A DNA stretch of 64,000 nucleotides from Cryobacterium psychrotolerans (GCF_900101115.1 NZ_FNFU01000003.1:89745-153744), one strand, 5' to 3'. Positions 38,427 to 47,030 are shown, counted from the stretch's first letter. Made by a program: numbers and translations. The notes: generated by a model from the sequence alone, not told the origin.

Positions 38427-39593
38427 ATGCGTGAGGTTCTCGGTCCCCTCGTCGCCGGGTGGAGGAAGGGCGGAACGGCCGGCCTCGCCACGGTCGTGCG
38501 AACGTTCGAGTCCGCGCCGCGGCCGGCGGGGGCGTCCATGCTCGTCACGCCCGACGGCGACGTCGTCGGCTCCGTCTCCGGCGGGTGCGTCGAGGGTGCG
38601 GTCTACGAGCTGGCCGGCCAGGTCGTCGCCGACGGCACACCCGTGCTCGTGCGCTACGGGATCAGCGACGACGACGCCTTCTCGGTCGGACTGACCTGCG
38701 GCGGCATCCTGGACGTATTCGTCGAACCGGTCTCCCGGAAGACGTTCGAAGAGCTGGACGCGGTTCGGGATGACATCGAGAACTCCCGGCCGGTCGGCGT
38801 CGCGACCGTCATCGACCACCTTGACGGCGGCTGGACCGGGCGCCATCTCGTGGTCCGGCCGCACGGGTTCGACGGCAGTGTCGGTTCTGAGCGAGCCGAC
38901 CGCGCCATCAGCGAGGACGCCCAGGGGTTGCTGGCCGCCGGCCGGAACAGCGTCCTGATCTACGGGCCGGACGGGGAACGGCGGGGAGAGGGGATGCGGG
39001 TCTTCGTCAACAGTTTCGCGCCCCGCCCGCGGATGTTCGTCTTCGGGGCCATCGACTTCGCCGCCGCGCTCACCCGGCTGGCCGCGTTCCTCGGCTACCG
39101 GGTCACCGTCTGCGACGCTCGGGCCCTATTCGCGACACCGGCCAGGTTCCCGGACGCAGACGAGGTGATCGTGGCGTGGCCGCACCGGTACCTGGCGGAG
39201 CAACTCGCCGCCGGGCTGGTCGACGAACGGGCCGTGATCTGCGTGCTCACCCACGATCCAAAATTCGACGTGCCCCTGCTCCAGGTGGCCCTGGGCGCCC
39301 CGCAGGTCGCCTACATCGGGGCGATGGGATCCAGGCGCACCCACGACGACCGGCTGAGGCGCTTGCGCGAGGCCGGGGTCGGAGAGTCCGACCTGGCGCG
39401 CCTGCACAGCCCGATCGGACTCGACCTGGGCTCACGCACCCCCGAAGAGACCGCCGTGTCCATCGCTGCCGAGATCATCGCCCGGCACTGGGGCGGCGGC
39501 GGTGAGCCGCTCGGCCGGCTGGGCGACCGGATACACCACGACGACCTGGCCGAACCGGCCGCGCGCGCCGGGTCGACGCCGGGCGGCCTCTGA
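38427..39593 (+). CDS. XdhC/CoxF family maturation protein
   Basis: A 388-residue XdhC-family protein (TIGR/XdhC_CoxI N-terminal domain plus Rossmann XdhC_C domain). Conserved blocks are SVSGGCVEGAVYELA, GLTCGGILDVFVEP with the conserved Cys, PRMFVFGAIDFAAAL and the C-terminal YIGAMGSRRTHDDRL and HSPIGLDLGSRTPEE. These proteins bind molybdenum cofactor and promote its sulphuration and insertion. It is larger than the XdhC-YHS protein in the same cluster. The cluster therefore holds two XdhC-type factors. The last codons lie in a 15-bp direct repeat (39581-39616). Confidence 0.9.
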   Translation: MREVLGPLVAGWRKGGTAGLATVVRTFESAPRPAGASMLVTPDGDVVGSVSGGCVEGAVYELAGQVVADGTPVLVRYGISDDDAFSVGLTCGGILDVFVEPVSRKTFEELDAVRDDIENSRPVGVATVIDHLDGGWTGRHLVVRPHGFDGSVGSERADRAISEDAQGLLAAGRNSVLIYGPDGERRGEGMRVFVNSFAPRPRMFVFGAIDFAAALTRLAAFLGYRVTVCDARALFATPARFPDADEVIVAWPHRYLAEQLAAGLVDERAVICVLTHDPKFDVPLLQVALGAPQVAYIGAMGSRRTHDDRLRRLREAGVGESDLARLHSPIGLDLGSRTPEETAVSIAAEIIARHWGGGGEPLGRLGDRIHHDDLAEPAARAGSTPGGL

Positions 39594-39616
39594 ACGGGCG
39601 GCCTCTGAACGGGCGG
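39581..39616. repeat. 15-bp direct repeat at the coxF-like stop codon
   Basis: GGGCGGCCTCTGAAC occurs at 39581-39595 and again at 39596-39610, followed by GGGCGG. Each unit contains the TGA that ends the XdhC/CoxF-type gene, so the duplication leaves the protein end unchanged. It sits in the short gap between the convergent cox and suf genes. Confidence 0.8.
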
Positions 39617-39619
39617 AGC

Positions 39620-40129
39620 CTAGCGGGCCGCCGCGCGCGCCAGCGCCTCTTCGAACGCCACCCACGCGAGCATGGCGCACTTGACCCGGGCCGGGTAGCG
39701 GGAGACCCCGGCGAAGGCGGCGGCATCCCCGAGCTGCTCCTCGTCGGGCGCGGTGGTGCCGCGCGACCGCAGCATGTCCCGGAACGCGCCAAGCAGCGCG
39801 GTGGCCTCGCCGGCCGGGAGACCTCGGACGGTGTCGCTCAGCACGGAAGCGGATGCCATCGAAATGGAGCACCCCTCACCGCGCCAGGCGAGGTCCTCAA
39901 TCCGCTCGGTCCCCGGCCGAGCGTCGCCGGCGGAGGCCGCGCCGACCGTCACGCGGACGGTCACCTCGTCGCCGCAGGTCGTGTTGACCTGGTGGGACTC
40001 GGCGGTGCTGGGGCCGTCGGCCTCGCGCGCGACGAGGTCGGCGAACGGTTCGGCGGAGAAACCGTGCCTGGCCTTCGCATGGTCGAGGATGATCTGCTGG
40101 TAGAGCTGCTGCAGGTCGCTGGACGTCAT
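39620..40129 (-). CDS. sufU: Fe-S cluster assembly protein SufU
   Basis: A 169-residue IscU-like protein. The zinc/cluster ligands are Cys52 (TCGDE), Asp54, Cys87 (GEGCSIS) and Cys151 (RVKCAMLAW). SufU receives sulphur from the desulfurase SufS; in Gram-positives it is a zinc-dependent sulphurtransferase. The Gly/Asp-rich stretch around residues 62-74 is the insertion that distinguishes SufU from IscU. It is translated with sufS (ATGA overlap). A terminal insertion at the C-terminus is normal. Confidence 0.95.
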   Translation of the reverse strand: MTSSDLQQLYQQIILDHAKARHGFSAEPFADLVAREADGPSTAESHQVNTTCGDEVTVRVTVGAASAGDARPGTERIEDLAWRGEGCSISMASASVLSDTVRGLPAGEATALLGAFRDMLRSRGTTAPDEEQLGDAAAFAGVSRYPARVKCAMLAWVAFEEALARAAAR

Positions 40130-41442
40130 CGGCTCACTCCAAAGAAGGGGGCGACCTCGCGCAGGGTGGCCAGGAAGTGGTCCACCTCATCGGTGGTCGT
40201 GTACAGGTAGGTGCTGGCCCTGGTCGACGCCGTCACGCCCAGGCGCCGGTGCAGGGGCTGGGCGCAGTGGTGGCCGATGCGGACCGCGATGCCGGCTTCG
40301 TCGAGGAACTGGCCGACATCGTGCGCGTGCACGCCGGCGACGTCAATGCTGGCCAGGCCGATGCGCTCGACCCCGACCGCGGGTCCGAGCACCCGCACAC
40401 CCGGGATATCGGTGAGCCCGGCCAGGAGCCGCTGCCCGAGTTCCGCCTCCCTGGCCTCGATCCGGCTCATCCCGACGGCGGAGAGGTAGTCGACCGCGGC
40501 GGCCAGCGCGATCGCCTGCGAGACGCGTTGCGTGCCGGCCTCGAAGCGCTGGGGCGGCGCAAGGAACTCGGCTCCCCGCATGTCGACGGTGGTGATCATC
40601 GATCCGCCGGTGAGGAACGGGGGCATGTCGGCCAGCAGCTCGGCACGGCCGAACAGGACGCCGATGCCGGTGGGACCGAGCATCTTGTGACCGGAGAACA
40701 CCGCGAAGTCCACATCGAGTGCGGCGACGTCCACGGGCAGGTGCGGCACCGACTGGCAGGCGTCGATGAGAACGAGGGCCCCGACCGAACGGGCGAGGGC
40801 CACCAGATCGGCGACCGGGTTGACGACGCCCACCACGTTGGAGGCATGGGTGAAGGCGAGCAGGCGCGTGCGGGCCCCGATGATGGTCGCGGCGGCGTCG
40901 AGGTCGAGGGTGCCGTCATCCGTGACCGGGATGAACCGCAGCGTCGCACCCGTGCGCAGCGCCAGCTGCTGCCACGGGATGAGGTTCGCGTGGTGCTCCA
41001 TCTCGGTGACGACGATCTCGTCGCCGGCACCTAACCGGAAGCGTGCGGCCGCCTCTCCCCCGAGCCCGAGGGATGCGTTCGAGAACGAGTAGGCGACGAG
41101 GTTGATGGCCTCCGTGGCGTTCGAGGTCCACACGACCTCGTCGGGCTGCGCCCCGATGAAGTCGGCAACGGTCGCCCTCGCCGCCTCGAAGGCTTCGGTC
41201 GCCCTGAACGCGAGCGTGTGGGCGCCACGGTGCACGGCGGAATTGTGCTGCTCGTAGAACTCCCGCTCGGCATCCAGCACGCTGGCCGGGTTCTGCGAGG
41301 TGGCACCCGAGTCGAGGTAGGTGAGGGGCCTGCCGTTGACCAGCTGCCCGAGGATGGGGAAGTCACGGCGGATTTCGCGGACCTCCTCGTCGGTCAGCGA
41401 ACGAGGGGGTGCAGACTTCAACGCATCAACGGAGGACATCAT
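40126..41442 (-). CDS. sufS: cysteine desulfurase SufS
   Basis: A 438-residue PLP-dependent class V aminotransferase-fold enzyme that abstracts sulphur from cysteine. The Schiff-base lysine is in SGHKMLGPTGIG and the catalytic cysteine in GHHCAQPLHRRLG. EMEHHANLIPWQ and LIDACQSVPH are conserved PLP-binding blocks. Two consecutive ATG codons (41442, 41439) precede SSVDALKSAPP. Overlaps sufU by 4 bp, so the pair forms a minimal SufS-SufU unit; the SufBCD genes are not here. It could supply sulphur for Fe-S clusters of the CO dehydrogenase. Confidence 0.95.
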   Translation of the reverse strand: MMSSVDALKSAPPRSLTDEEVREIRRDFPILGQLVNGRPLTYLDSGATSQNPASVLDAEREFYEQHNSAVHRGAHTLAFRATEAFEAARATVADFIGAQPDEVVWTSNATEAINLVAYSFSNASLGLGGEAAARFRLGAGDEIVVTEMEHHANLIPWQQLALRTGATLRFIPVTDDGTLDLDAAATIIGARTRLLAFTHASNVVGVVNPVADLVALARSVGALVLIDACQSVPHLPVDVAALDVDFAVFSGHKMLGPTGIGVLFGRAELLADMPPFLTGGSMITTVDMRGAEFLAPPQRFEAGTQRVSQAIALAAAVDYLSAVGMSRIEAREAELGQRLLAGLTDIPGVRVLGPAVGVERIGLASIDVAGVHAHDVGQFLDEAGIAVRIGHHCAQPLHRRLGVTASTRASTYLYTTTDEVDHFLATLREVAPFFGVSR

Positions 41443-41497
41443 GTTTCAGGATATTCCTTCACTCCGGGTATCGCGCGGACGGTGAGGCGCGGGCGGC

Positions 41498-41869
41498 TCA
41501 CCCTTGAGCCGGGGCCTCGTCGAGGATTCCGACGAAGCGGCTGCCGACGCCGTCGTACTCGCGCCGCCTGAGGCCCGCCGCCGGTGCGGGCAACTCGTCG
41601 TAGCCGTGGTCGTCGCAACTGACATAGCTGAAGTCCGGCCACCACTTCTTCGGCCGGGCGGCCTCCGTGAACCCGCAGACGTCGCAGCGCAACTCGACCC
41701 AGACCGGCTTCTTCCCGGTTCGGTTCGCCCGCGACTGGGCGAGCCAGGCCGGCGGGTTCGCCTCCATCTCGGCGAGCTCCGCCTCGGAGAGCCGAGCGGG
41801 AATGCCGTGCCGGTGCGCCATTTCCAGCGGGATATCCAGCCGGAGGGCCGCTTCGCGTCTCGTAATCAT
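41498..41869 (-). CDS. conserved hypothetical protein with HTH-like N-terminus
   Basis: A 123-residue protein, not recognised as a named family. Residues ~1-45 (MITRREAALRLDIPLEMAHRHG) look like a short helical DNA-binding or dimerisation region. A CDVCGF knuckle at the centre precedes a basic WWPDFSYVSCDDHG block, with further Cys and His residues that could complete a metal site. The ATG at 41869 is preferred; the upstream frame is non-conserved. It lies 55 bp upstream of sufS on the same strand. Function unknown. Confidence 0.7.
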   Translation of the reverse strand: MITRREAALRLDIPLEMAHRHGIPARLSEAELAEMEANPPAWLAQSRANRTGKKPVWVELRCDVCGFTEAARPKKWWPDFSYVSCDDHGYDELPAPAAGLRRREYDGVGSRFVGILDEAPAQG

Positions 41870-41960
41870 CTGACTCAACGATAGACGCTGCGCTCGTCGC
41901 CGACCACCCGGAGCGGGCGGCAGGCTCGGCGCTCGCGCCGGCCGGCCAGCGCACGGGCCC

Positions 41961-41990
41961 TGACGGAACAGCTCCGAGGCGGGTACTCTG
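41961..41990 (+). promoter_or_regulatory. candidate promoter for the DUF4097-like gene
   Basis: CTGACG at 41961-41966 and TACTCT at 41985-41990 are separated by 18 bp and resemble sigma-70 -35 and -10 boxes. They lie ~109 bp before the ATG at 42099, in the 229-bp gap between divergent genes; the rest of that gap shows no gene. Purely a sequence match. Confidence 0.4.
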
Positions 41991-42098
41991 ACCGGCAGGA
42001 CACACCCCCCGGGCCGGAGCGCATCCGGTCGGCGCCGCGCCCCATGGACGTCAAGACACCGGACCGTTGAGATGAGAGGGTGAGGCGAGAGGGTCCAG

Positions 42099-42905
42099 AT
42101 GAGCGAGCCAGTCGCCGGGCAGCCTTCCGCAGGGAAGGGCTCGGGTCCCACCGCCAACACGGTCATCCTGATCGTCGGCCTGTCGCTGGTGGCGGTGGCG
42201 ACCATCGTCGGCCTGCTGTTCGCGTTGAACTTCCGTGGGGGGCCGGTCGACCAGGCGGAAGACCTCGCCGCCGGCCGGAGCGTCTCCGTGGAGATTCCGA
42301 ATGCCGCGCTGATCCTGGGTGCCAGCGACGACGATGACGTTCACGTCACGATGCGCGGCACCTACCTGGGCGCGGCTCCCACCCTGGAGGCGAGCACGTC
42401 CGGCGGGGTGACCACCATCGGCGGCGGCTGCCCGCGCCAATGGTTCAACTTCTGTCAGCTCGAGGTCACCGTGACGCTGCCGGCCTCGCTGCCGCTGACC
42501 GCGGCGGGCGAGAACGGCGCGATCACGACATCCGGGCTCACCGGCGAACTCAGCCTGCACACGACGAACGGGCGCATCGAAGCGACCGGCACGGAATCCA
42601 GGATCGACCTGCGCAGCACCAACGGGGCCATTCGCGTGCGGGAGGCGACCTCGGCGGAGGTCAGCGCAGGCACAACGAACGCCAGCGTCGACCTGGGCTT
42701 CCTCGAGCCGCCCGACGAGGTCGTCGCGAGAAGCACCAACGGATCGGTCACGGTACGGGTTCCTGTGCGCGGCGTGCGCTACTCCATTACGGCCCGGACG
42801 ACCAACGGGTCGACCAACACGAACTCCGTGCCGGGTGACCGCGATTCCGAGCACAGGATCGTTGCGGAGACCACGAACGGGAGCGTGTCGGTCATCCCGA
42901 ACTGA
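42099..42905 (+). CDS. membrane-anchored protein with DUF4097-like beta-helix repeats
   Basis: A 268-residue protein with one N-terminal membrane segment (residues ~20-45, VILIVGLSLVAVATIVGLLFAL) and a soluble C-terminal domain outside. That domain has repeated TTNG/STNG turns (HTTNGRIEA, RSTNGAIRV, RSTNGSVTV, RTTNGSTNT, ETTNGSVSV) spaced about 20-30 residues apart, typical of the right-handed beta-helix of DUF4097/adhesin-like proteins. Function is unknown; surface sensing or binding is possible. Candidate promoter upstream at 41961-41990. Confidence 0.8.
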   Translation: MSEPVAGQPSAGKGSGPTANTVILIVGLSLVAVATIVGLLFALNFRGGPVDQAEDLAAGRSVSVEIPNAALILGASDDDDVHVTMRGTYLGAAPTLEASTSGGVTTIGGGCPRQWFNFCQLEVTVTLPASLPLTAAGENGAITTSGLTGELSLHTTNGRIEATGTESRIDLRSTNGAIRVREATSAEVSAGTTNASVDLGFLEPPDEVVARSTNGSVTVRVPVRGVRYSITARTTNGSTNTNSVPGDRDSEHRIVAETTNGSVSVIPN

Positions 42906-42939
42906 CGGATCGTCCCGCGCCTGGGTGGGACAATGAGGC

Positions 42940-43821
42940 ATGCGAGACACCGTTTCCCCGCTGGGGCTCCTGCTTGACGTCGATGGTCCGATCGCGAGCC
43001 CGGTCACCCGGTCGATCGCGACTCCGAGCATCCTGACCGACCTGATTCTGCTGGCCGGCGCCAATGTCCCGATCGCCTTCATCACCGGGCGTTCGGCCGC
43101 CTTCATCCGCGACGAGGTCGTCACGCCGCTGGTCGGAGCCGGCCTGCCGAACGAATTCCGGATGTACGGCGTCTGTGAGAAGGGCGCCGTGTGGTTCCCC
43201 ATTTCTGCGGCCGGGATGGGCGAGGTCGTGGTGGACGCTAGCGTCGCACTGCCCGAGGCCGCCGTCGCCGCACTGCGGCGGCTCGTTGCCGATTCATACG
43301 CCGACACCATGTTCTTCGATGAGACCAAACAGGCCATGGTCTCGGTGGAGCAGCGCACGGATGTCGCCCACGCGGCGTACCTGGCCGCCCAGGATTCGTT
43401 CAACGAGGCGGCGTTCGCGCTGCTCGCCTCGCGCGGGGTGGGGGTTCGGCTCGGAGACCGCGAGGCACCGGACGCCTCGGGGCAGATTCCCTTCCGAATC
43501 GACCCGACGATCATCTCGACGGATATCGAGTCGGTGCTCCTGGACAAGGACAACGCCGCCGAGCGAGCGCTCGCATTCTTCGCCGAGGGCGGTCCGCTCC
43601 CCCACCTGTGGCGTTCGGTCGGCGACTCCCGCAGCGACTACCTGATGGCGGATCACCTGCATGCCGCCGGGTACGACGTCTCGCATGTGGACGTGCGGCC
43701 GGCCGACGGTATCCCCGACCGGCCCTACCCCGTCATCGTCATGGGCGAGCAGATCCATGACGAGGCCGGCGCCAGTTTCCTCGACTACTGGGTCGACAAA
43801 CTCGGGCTCCGGGCGGGCTGA
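42940..43821 (+). CDS. HAD-superfamily hydrolase (trehalose-phosphatase-like/Cof type)
   Basis: A 293-residue HAD-fold protein. Motif I is LLLDVDGPIAS (Asp-x-Asp), motif II is FITGRSAAF, a lysine for motif III is likely in DKDNAAERA, and motif IV is GDSRSDYLMADHL. The cap between motifs II and III is large, as in sugar-phosphate phosphatases. The substrate is not evident. It sits 34 bp after the DUF4097-like gene and may be co-transcribed. Convergent with the J-domain gene that follows. Confidence 0.85.
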   Translation: MRDTVSPLGLLLDVDGPIASPVTRSIATPSILTDLILLAGANVPIAFITGRSAAFIRDEVVTPLVGAGLPNEFRMYGVCEKGAVWFPISAAGMGEVVVDASVALPEAAVAALRRLVADSYADTMFFDETKQAMVSVEQRTDVAHAAYLAAQDSFNEAAFALLASRGVGVRLGDREAPDASGQIPFRIDPTIISTDIESVLLDKDNAAERALAFFAEGGPLPHLWRSVGDSRSDYLMADHLHAAGYDVSHVDVRPADGIPDRPYPVIVMGEQIHDEAGASFLDYWVDKLGLRAG

Positions 43822-43829
43822 TCCGCCGG

Positions 43830-44768
43830 TCAGTCCTCGACGAAGCGGATGCCGTTCTGAAGTCGGCTCCGCAGCTCGAAGACCTTCTCGAAGCTCCCCC
43901 GCTCCATCCCGGGAAGCCCCTCACGCAGGAGGCCGACCAGACGTGACCGGGGAACCGTGACCACGCTCGGGCGCCGGCCGCGCCTCGGCACGGCCAGCGG
44001 TTCGGCGATGCCGCCATCGGGCACCACGATGACGAGGGCCGTGAACTTCACCTTGAGGGAGCGCGCCAGCGTGCGGGCTCCGACCTCGAGGTCCTGGATC
44101 GGGGATTCCCCCGGCGCGATGGCGTCGCCGATGAGCTCGCCGCGCCTGAGCTGCACCGGTGCGCCCCAGTCCTCCGACAGGATGGCGAACAGGCCGGCCG
44201 GGCCCAGGACGACGTGGTCGAGCTTTAGCCCCTGGTCCCCCGGGTCGACGTCGTGCCAGGCCGTGAAGCCGATGCCGAGGCCGGAGACGAGCTGCGCGGT
44301 GGCTTCCTCGGCGATGGCCTTGGCCAGCCGGTGCCGGATCTCCCGGGGGGCCGTTCGGACCAATCCCGGGTCGTACGGGTCGTCCACGGTCGTTCCCCGC
44401 CCTGCCCATTCGCGAATGAGGGAGAGGAAAAGCTGCCTGGACTGCCCGCCGGGGTGTCCGTACATCCGCGCGCGCACGCCGCCGGTCTGTGACGGGCGGC
44501 TCTGCGCGGCCGGTGCGGCGTAGAACGAAGAGGCAGGCGACGGCTCGCCCTCCGAATACCGGTGTCGGTCGTAGTCGGCCCGGCTCTGCGGATTACCGAC
44601 CCGTTCCCAGGCGATCTGCACGGCATGGAATCGTTCCGCGCTGCCGCCCACATCGGGGTGGGTGTGTCGCAGCAGCCGGCGATACGCCCGCCGCAGTTCG
44701 TCCTGGCTGGCGGTGGGGCTGACCCCGAGAATCTCGTACGGTGTGGCCGCGGCCGGGCTATCAGGCAT
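43830..44768 (-). CDS. J-domain protein fused to a NERD-like domain
   Basis: A 312-residue protein. Residues ~7-65 form a J domain (TPYEILGVSPTASQDELRRAYRRLL) with the HPD motif in RHTHPD that activates Hsp70 ATPase. A linker with Ser/Ala/Pro-rich low complexity (~75-95) leads to a NERD-like (nuclease-related) domain (~125-290, KLDHVVLGPAGLFAILSEDWG). In active NERD nucleases the second strand ends in an E-x-K or similar motif; here ILSEDW lacks the lysine, so nuclease activity is doubtful. The ATG at 44768 is preferred over upstream starts. Divergent from the alpha/beta hydrolase gene. Confidence 0.85.
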   Translation of the reverse strand: MPDSPAAATPYEILGVSPTASQDELRRAYRRLLRHTHPDVGGSAERFHAVQIAWERVGNPQSRADYDRHRYSEGEPSPASSFYAAPAAQSRPSQTGGVRARMYGHPGGQSRQLFLSLIREWAGRGTTVDDPYDPGLVRTAPREIRHRLAKAIAEEATAQLVSGLGIGFTAWHDVDPGDQGLKLDHVVLGPAGLFAILSEDWGAPVQLRRGELIGDAIAPGESPIQDLEVGARTLARSLKVKFTALVIVVPDGGIAEPLAVPRRGRRPSVVTVPRSRLVGLLREGLPGMERGSFEKVFELRSRLQNGIRFVED

Positions 44769-44867
44769 CCTGGGCGGTCTCTTTCGGAAATGGTGGCGAG
44801 CGAAGTATGTCCTTACGATACCCATCCAGGCTGACATCCGGCCCGGCGGAGCTCTAGGCTCGGCGGA

Positions 44868-45656
44868 ATGATCGACTTCATTCTTCGCCGGTTCGACCAC
44901 GGGGAGCTGACCATGCTCGTGCGGCAGTACGGTCGCATGCTGCCGGATGGTCAGGGCCGCGCGTTCGTGCTCGTGCACGGCATCGGGGCATCGTCGCGGT
45001 ACTTCGCCAGGCTGTCCCGGAGGCTCGCGCCGCACGGCATCGTGTATGCGGTCGATCTGCCGGGGTTCGGAGCGTCGCCGTCACCGTCCGCCCCCCTGGA
45101 CATTCCCGACTTCGCCGCGCTGCTGCGGGCCTTCGCGGAGGCCTGGGGCATCATTGATCCCGTGCTCGTCGGACATTCAATGGGAACGCAGGTGGTCGCT
45201 GAGGCCACGCTGCAGGATCCATCGCTCTCCTCCAGCCTCGTGCTCATCGCGCCCGTCGTCGACCCGGCGGCGCCCACGGGGTTGGGGCAGGCCCTGCGCC
45301 TGGTCCGGGACGTATTCACCGAGCCGCCGTCGGCGAACTGGATCGTTGCCGTGGATTATCTGCGCTGCGGACCTCGACGGTATTTCTCTGCGCTGCCGGC
45401 GATGCTGTCGTACCGGTTGGAGGAGCGCGTTCGCCTCCTGACGGCGCCCACGCTCGTCATTCGCGGCTCGCAGGACCCGGTCACGCCCGCGGACTGGGCG
45501 GCTCGGCTGGTCGCCGCGATTCCCGGCGCGAGCAGGCTCGACGTGCCGGGCGCCTCCCATGTCGTACAGTATGCGGCCCCCCAGGCGGTGGCGGCGGCCA
45601 TCGTCTCGCACGCGCGGATCGGGGTTCCCGGAACCGCGTCGGAGCCGGAGCAGTGA
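44868..45656 (+). CDS. alpha/beta hydrolase
   Basis: A 262-residue alpha/beta-hydrolase fold protein. The oxyanion motif FVLVHGIGASS, nucleophile elbow GHSMGTQ, acid RGSQDPVTP and catalytic His near the C-terminus (PGASHVVQYA) are all present. The substrate is unknown; the family includes esterases and C-C hydrolases. A second alpha/beta hydrolase overlaps its 3' end by 4 bp and a DUF1345 gene follows, suggesting a three-gene transcript. Confidence 0.9.
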   Translation: MIDFILRRFDHGELTMLVRQYGRMLPDGQGRAFVLVHGIGASSRYFARLSRRLAPHGIVYAVDLPGFGASPSPSAPLDIPDFAALLRAFAEAWGIIDPVLVGHSMGTQVVAEATLQDPSLSSSLVLIAPVVDPAAPTGLGQALRLVRDVFTEPPSANWIVAVDYLRCGPRRYFSALPAMLSYRLEERVRLLTAPTLVIRGSQDPVTPADWAARLVAAIPGASRLDVPGASHVVQYAAPQAVAAAIVSHARIGVPGTASEPEQ

Positions 45657-46348
45657 ACATCCTGGCCAAGGCGGCGTTCTGGGCGCTCGACTACGCCTAC
45701 ATCGGCATCCGGCAGCTGGATGCCGGCCGGTCGCGGGCCACCCTCGCACGGTACCGCTCCGGCGATTCCGCCCCGATCGTGCTGCTTCCCGGCATCTATG
45801 AGGCGTGGCAGTTCCTGCGCCCGGTGGCGGACGCGCTGCACGAGGGCGGCCACCCCGTGCACGCGATCCAGGCACTGGGGCGCAACCGGCGGCCGGTTGC
45901 GGACGCCGCACGGATCGCCGGGGAGTACCTCGCCAGGGAAGACCTGCACGGGGTGATTCTCGTCGCCCACAGCAAGGGCGGCCTGATCGGCAAGTATCTG
46001 ATGATGTCCGCCGGAAGCCGGGATCGGATCGACCGGATGGTCGCGATCGCGACGCCGTTCTCCGGGTCGTCGCTGGCGAAATACACCGTGCTCCCCAGCC
46101 TGCGCGCACTGTCGCCGACCGACCCGATGGTGCGCCTGCTCGTCGATGAGCAGTTCGTAAACGCCCGGATCACGTCCGTCTACGGGGCGTTCGATCCACA
46201 CATCCCTGACGGCTGCAGCCTGCCCGGGGCCACGAACGTCGCCCTGGCCGCGTCCGGCCACTTCCGCATCGTCGGCGACCGCGGGCTGATCTCGGCCGTC
46301 ACCGCCGCGTGCGGCGACGACGGAACCGTAGGATCGCCTCATGAGTGA
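45653..46348 (+). CDS. alpha/beta hydrolase fold protein (lipase-like)
   Basis: A 231-residue alpha/beta hydrolase with a lipase-like nucleophile elbow AHSKGGLIGKY and an LLPGIYEAWQF oxyanion motif. The nucleophile is the Ser of AHSKGG. The GTG start overlaps the preceding stop (ATGA-type overlap), and the next gene overlaps its 3' end by 8 bp. The lipase-type GHSKGG motif suggests action on lipids or esters, which is inference. The final residues extend 20-30 beyond the usual fold and are poorly conserved. Confidence 0.82.
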   Translation: MNILAKAAFWALDYAYIGIRQLDAGRSRATLARYRSGDSAPIVLLPGIYEAWQFLRPVADALHEGGHPVHAIQALGRNRRPVADAARIAGEYLAREDLHGVILVAHSKGGLIGKYLMMSAGSRDRIDRMVAIATPFSGSSLAKYTVLPSLRALSPTDPMVRLLVDEQFVNARITSVYGAFDPHIPDGCSLPGATNVALAASGHFRIVGDRGLISAVTAACGDDGTVGSPHE

Positions 46349-47000
46349 ACTCCGAAACGGACCCGGGGGTCTCCCCGGACCCGTCAAGATCCACCACTCG
46401 ACGACGCGTTTCGCGGCCATGCTCCTCGTCGGCATCGCAGCGGGCCTCATCACGGGAATGCGCGGCGAATGGGTACCGGCCGTCATCGTGGGGTGGGCGT
46501 CCGCCTGCGTCACTTACCTTCTCTGGGTCTGGTTCACGGTGTGGCGGATGGATGCGTCGACGACGGCCAGCCACGCGACACGCGAGGACCCGGGGCGCGC
46601 GATTTCCGACCTGCTCGTGGTGATCGCCAGCCTCGCCAGTCTCGGTGCACCCGTGTCACTGCTGATCGAGGCGCGGGCCTCGGAGCGGATCACCATTGCG
46701 ATGCTCGCGGTCATGAGCGTGGCCCTGTCGTGGGCGCTGATCCACACTCTCTTCACCCTGCGGTACGCGTCCATGTACTACCGCGGACCCGATGGGGGCG
46801 TGGATTTCAACCAGGCCCAAGCGCCGAACTACGGGGACTTCGCTTACCTCGCGTTCACCCTCGGGATGACGTTCCAGGTGTCGGACACGACCCTGCAGAC
46901 ACACGCGATACGCATGGCGGCGCTGCGCCACGCGCTCCTCTCGTACCTCTTCGGCACGATCATCCTGGCGACCCTGATCAATCTGGTCGCGGGACTCTAG
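46341..47000 (+). CDS. DUF1345 family membrane protein
   Basis: A 219-residue integral membrane protein of the DUF1345 family with five or six predicted membrane segments. DFAYLAFTLGMTFQVSDT, spanning the fourth loop, is the most conserved block of the family; YYRGPDGGVDFN precedes it. Function is unknown. It overlaps the preceding hydrolase gene by 8 bp. It is convergent with the small membrane gene that follows. Confidence 0.9.
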   Translation: MSELRNGPGGLPGPVKIHHSTTRFAAMLLVGIAAGLITGMRGEWVPAVIVGWASACVTYLLWVWFTVWRMDASTTASHATREDPGRAISDLLVVIASLASLGAPVSLLIEARASERITIAMLAVMSVALSWALIHTLFTLRYASMYYRGPDGGVDFNQAQAPNYGDFAYLAFTLGMTFQVSDTTLQTHAIRMAALRHALLSYLFGTIILATLINLVAGL

Positions 47001-47030
47001 CCGCCCGTCGACAGCAGGCGAGGTGTGGCC

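Noticed and set aside
29984-39620. An integrated element bounded by tRNA-Leu 3'-end repeats
   Set aside because: No second copy of the tRNA 3' end was seen at the far border of the cox cluster, and no integrase lies in it.
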